The translations under genes and the position numbers were made by a program. A model generated the notes under the pieces. The model was given only the letters and a program-made list of their open reading frames with translations. It had not been told where the DNA came from and searched no databases. This document shows positions 4,541-6,460 of a stretch of DNA of 6,460 bases, in pieces (the first letter of the stretch is position 1; every line of letters starts with the position of its first letter). The stretch is from the NCBI GenBank assembly GCA_024742655.1, contig JANSYB010000138.1, forward strand, positions 1 through 6,460, written 5' to 3'. Source of the stretch: Paracoccaceae bacterium (GTDB taxonomy: Bacteria; Pseudomonadota; Alphaproteobacteria; Rhodobacterales; Rhodobacteraceae).

Positions 4541-6282
4541 GCGCCTATCTCGGCGTCGACTTCTCGCTGACGGGCCGCCGCTGGCAGGGCCCCACCGCAG
4601 AGGCCGACCGCCTGGCCGAGGCCATGGCGCAAGATACCGCCCTGCCCCGCCCGGTATGCCAGACCCTTGCCCGACTGGGCGTGACGGCCCAAGAGGCGCC
4701 CGGCTTTCTGGATCCGAAGCTCAAGGATCTGATGCCCGACCCGCGCAGTCTGCTGGACATGCAGATTGCCGCGGAGCGGTTTCTGACAGCCGTCGGGCAC
4801 CAGCAGAAGATCGCGGTTTTCGCCGATTACGATGTCGATGGCGGCGCGTCGGCGGCGCTGCTGATCGACTGGCTTCGGCAAATGGGGCTGCCCGCGACAC
4901 TCTATGTGCCCGACCGCATAGACGAGGGTTATGGCCCGAACGAAGCCGCCATGGCCGGGCTGGCCGCCACGCATGACCTGATCATCTGCGTGGATTGCGG
5001 CACGCTCAGCCATGACGCACTGGCCGCGGCCAAGGACGCAGATGTGATCGTGCTCGACCATCACCTTGGCGGGGAAACCCTGCCCCCGGCGGTGGCCGTT
5101 GTGAACCCCAACCGGCAGGACGAAAGCGGTGAACTGGCGCATCTGTGCGCGGCGGCCGTCGTCTTTCTGATGCTGGTGGAGGCCGGCCGGCAATTGCGCG
5201 AGGCCGGCAAACGCGGGCCGGACCTCATGGCGATGCTGGACCTTGTCGCACTGGCCACCGTGGCCGATGTGGCGCCCCTGCGGGGGGTCAACCGGGCCTT
5301 TGTGCGCACCGGGCTGCGCGTGATGGCGCAGAGGCAGCGCGCCGGGCTTGTCGCCCTGTCGGATATCGCGCGGCTTGATACCGCGCCGACCTCTTATCAC
5401 CTGGGCTTTGTCCTCGGGCCGCGGGTGAATGCGGGCGGGCGCGTGGGTCGCGCGGATCTGGGCGCGCGCCTGCTCTCCTGCGATGACCCGCACGAGGCAC
5501 AGGCACTGGCCGAGCGGCTGGACCAGCTCAATACCGAGAGGCGCGACATCGAATCCGCCGTGCGCGCCGCGGCGCTTGAACAGGCCGAGGCGCGCGGGCT
5601 GGATGCGCCGCTGGTCTGGGCGGCCAGCGAGGGCTGGCACCCCGGCGTGGTGGGCATCGTCGCCTCGCGCCTGAAGGAAACGACCAACCGGCCCGCGATC
5701 GTCATCGGGTTTGACGGGGACGAGGGCAAGGGCTCGGGGCGCTCGGTCTCGGGCGTCGATCTGGGCCACGCGATCCAGCGTCTCGCCGCCGAGGGCTTGC
5801 TGATCAAGGGGGGCGGTCACAGGATGGCCGCCGGCCTGACGGTCGCCCGGAACCAGCTGGATGCGGCGATGAACCGCCTGTCAGAGCTTCTGGCGCGGCA
5901 GGGGGCGGGCGCGGCCGGACCCGGCGACCTGCGGCTTGACGGGCTTTTGATGCCCGCAGCGGCCACCCCCGAACTGGTCAACCGCATAGAGGAGGCCGGC
6001 CCCTTCGGGGCAGGGGCCCCCGGCCCGCGCTACGTGTTTGCGGACATGGCCATCCGCTTTGCCAAGCGCGTCGGCGACAGCCACCTGAAACTCAGCTTTT
6101 CGGATGGCACCGGCCCCACGCTCGACGCCATCGCCTTCGGGGCCTTTGACGGCCCGCTCGGGCCGGCGCTGGATCAGCATGGCGGCGCGCGATACCACCT
6201 GGCCGGGCGGCTGGATATCAATACGTGGGGTGGACGTCAGTCCGTTCAGCTGCGTCTTGAGGATGCCGCCCGCGCAGAGTGA
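4537..6282 (+). CDS. recJ: Single-stranded-DNA-specific exonuclease RecJ
   Basis: A 5'-3' single-strand exonuclease used in RecF-pathway recombination, base-excision repair and mismatch repair. The 581-residue protein has the full family layout. The DHH domain carries motif I FADYDVDG (95-102; Asp97, Asp99, Asp101), motif II VDCGT (152-156; Asp153), motif III DHH (174-176) and motif IV ALATVADVAPL (238-248; Asp244). LGPRVNAGGRVG (293-304) joins to the DHHA1 domain with GWHPGVVGIVASRLKE (366-381), GSGRS (399-403) and GGGHRMAAGL (425-434). A C-terminal OB-fold spans about 465-578. The start is TTG 4537-4539, overlapping the glpX stop in TTGA. No good ribosome site is visible, so translation probably depends on ribosomes finishing glpX. 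No in-frame ATG lies nearby before codon 30, and the residues before it look like those of Rhodobacterales RecJ proteins. A terminator-like structure follows the stop. Confidence 0.96.
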   Translation: MSAYLGVDFSLTGRRWQGPTAEADRLAEAMAQDTALPRPVCQTLARLGVTAQEAPGFLDPKLKDLMPDPRSLLDMQIAAERFLTAVGHQQKIAVFADYDVDGGASAALLIDWLRQMGLPATLYVPDRIDEGYGPNEAAMAGLAATHDLIICVDCGTLSHDALAAAKDADVIVLDHHLGGETLPPAVAVVNPNRQDESGELAHLCAAAVVFLMLVEAGRQLREAGKRGPDLMAMLDLVALATVADVAPLRGVNRAFVRTGLRVMAQRQRAGLVALSDIARLDTAPTSYHLGFVLGPRVNAGGRVGRADLGARLLSCDDPHEAQALAERLDQLNTERRDIESAVRAAALEQAEARGLDAPLVWAASEGWHPGVVGIVASRLKETTNRPAIVIGFDGDEGKGSGRSVSGVDLGHAIQRLAAEGLLIKGGGHRMAAGLTVARNQLDAAMNRLSELLARQGAGAAGPGDLRLDGLLMPAAATPELVNRIEEAGPFGAGAPGPRYVFADMAIRFAKRVGDSHLKLSFSDGTGPTLDAIAFGAFDGPLGPALDQHGGARYHLAGRLDINTWGGRQSVQLRLEDAARAE

Positions 6283-6307
6283 CACACAAAGCCCCGAAGA
6301 AGCGGTT

Positions 6308-6357
6308 GCGGAACCCAAGAATCTGCAAATTGCCTCTTGCACAAGGGTCCGCTTTTT
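6308..6357 (+). terminator. Long-loop terminator-like structure after recJ
   Basis: GCGGAACCC (6308-6316) can pair with GGGTCCGC (6345-6352) in an 8-bp stem with one bulged A, directly followed by TTTTT (6353-6357). The 28-nt loop contains a small stem (CTTG-CA-CAAG, 6336-6345) that partly competes with it. The GC-rich stem plus T tract, 25 bp after the recJ stop, suits an intrinsic terminator, although the loop is longer than usual. Confidence 0.45.
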
Positions 6358-6365
6358 CATAGGAA
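6337..6365 (+). promoter_or_regulatory. Weak candidate promoter of the tRNA-Glu gene
   Basis: TTGCAC (6337-6342) and TAGGAA (6360-6365), 17 nt apart, could act as -35 and -10 boxes and would start transcription near 6372, about 13 nt before the tRNA. Both boxes match poorly (three of six each) and overlap the terminator-like structure, so this is tentative. Confidence 0.25.
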
Positions 6366-6384
6366 CCGCTTCACACTACAGCGT

Positions 6385-6459
6385 GGCCCGTTCGTCTATC
6401 GGTTAGGACGCCAGGTTTTCAACCTGGAAAGAGGGGTTCGATTCCCCTACGGGCTGCCA
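6385..6459 (+). tRNA. tRNA-Glu, anticodon UUC
   Basis: A complete cloverleaf of 75 nt. The acceptor stem pairs 6385-6391 with 6449-6455 and ends in a G1-U72 wobble. The D stem pairs 6394-6397 with 6406-6409. The anticodon stem CCAGG/CCTGG (6411-6415, 6423-6427) encloses the loop TTTTCAA with anticodon TTC at 6418-6420. The variable loop is 4 nt, and the T stem (6432-6436 with 6444-6448) encloses TTCGATT. Discriminator G is at 6456 and CCA is encoded at 6457-6459. It reads both glutamate codons and, in bacteria, also feeds tetrapyrrole synthesis where the C5 pathway is used (Rhodobacterales mostly use ALA synthase instead). Confidence 0.97.
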
Positions 6460-6460
6460 C

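Larger units (their letters stand above)
6299..6372. repeat. 9-bp perfect inverted repeat around the recJ terminator
   Basis: GAAGCGGTT (6299-6307) and AACCGCTTC (6364-6372) are exact reverse complements 56 bp apart. The left arm can also pair with a second partner: GAAGAAGCGG (6296-6305) with CCGCTTTTTC (6349-6358), ten pairs including one G-U. The two pairings exclude each other. Function is unknown; it may be a simple extended stem around the terminator. Confidence 0.5.

Noticed and set aside
4363..5820. 485-codon open frame on the minus strand opposite glpX and recJ
   Set aside because: It lies antisense to two certain genes, its translation is rich in His, Arg and Gly as expected of GC-rich shadows, and it shows no family motif.
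6385..6460. tRNA-Glu as an integration site for a mobile element
   Set aside because: No integrase gene or repeated tRNA 3' end is visible, and the window stops one base after the tRNA, so nothing supports it.
1..6460. CRISPR array, insertion sequence, toxin-antitoxin pair or phage-defence genes
   Set aside because: No regularly spaced repeats, transposase, terminal repeats or such protein motifs were found on either strand.

Overview
The window looks like chromosomal DNA of a GC-rich alphaproteobacterium, most likely a member of the Rhodobacterales (Roseobacter/Rhodobacter relatives). This rests on the high G+C content, the protein sequences, and the gene order homoserine dehydrogenase - class II fructose-1,6-bisphosphatase - RecJ, which I know from that group in general. 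No mobile element, CRISPR array, prophage or rRNA was seen, and no stretch over 300 bases lacks a gene.

Left part, minus strand (1-1720). The window opens inside a heme peroxidase gene of the animal (myeloperoxidase/cyclooxygenase-like) superfamily, read right to left and cut by the window edge after 315 codons. It keeps the distal Asp-His pair, the distal Arg, the Glu that can bond to heme, and the proximal His. Upstream of it on the same strand is a TetR-family repressor. The repressor has a palindrome just in front of its own start codon, which suggests autoregulation and perhaps a leaderless mRNA. The 153 bp between the two genes contain a second imperfect palindrome that overlaps a candidate peroxidase promoter.

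Middle (1765-2222), plus strand. A small lipoprotein of unknown function is divergent from the TetR gene. It is followed by a good Rho-independent terminator, and then by the promoter region of the next operon, which carries a perfect 8-bp-arm palindrome.

Right part (2223-6282), plus strand. hom, glpX and recJ run in one direction. The hom-glpX gap is 71 bp and holds a GC-rich stem-loop. glpX and recJ overlap by 4 bp (TTGA), which makes translational coupling likely. The three products act in threonine/methionine synthesis, gluconeogenesis and DNA repair, so the cluster is probably an expression unit rather than a pathway. A long-loop terminator-like structure and a complete tRNA-Glu(UUC) gene with encoded CCA close the window.

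Most of the window is ordinary housekeeping DNA. The less ordinary items are the signal-peptide-less animal-type peroxidase with its TetR neighbour and candidate operators, the unrecognised lipoprotein, and the palindromic elements upstream of hom and between recJ and the tRNA. I see no convincing case for a wholly new multi-gene system.
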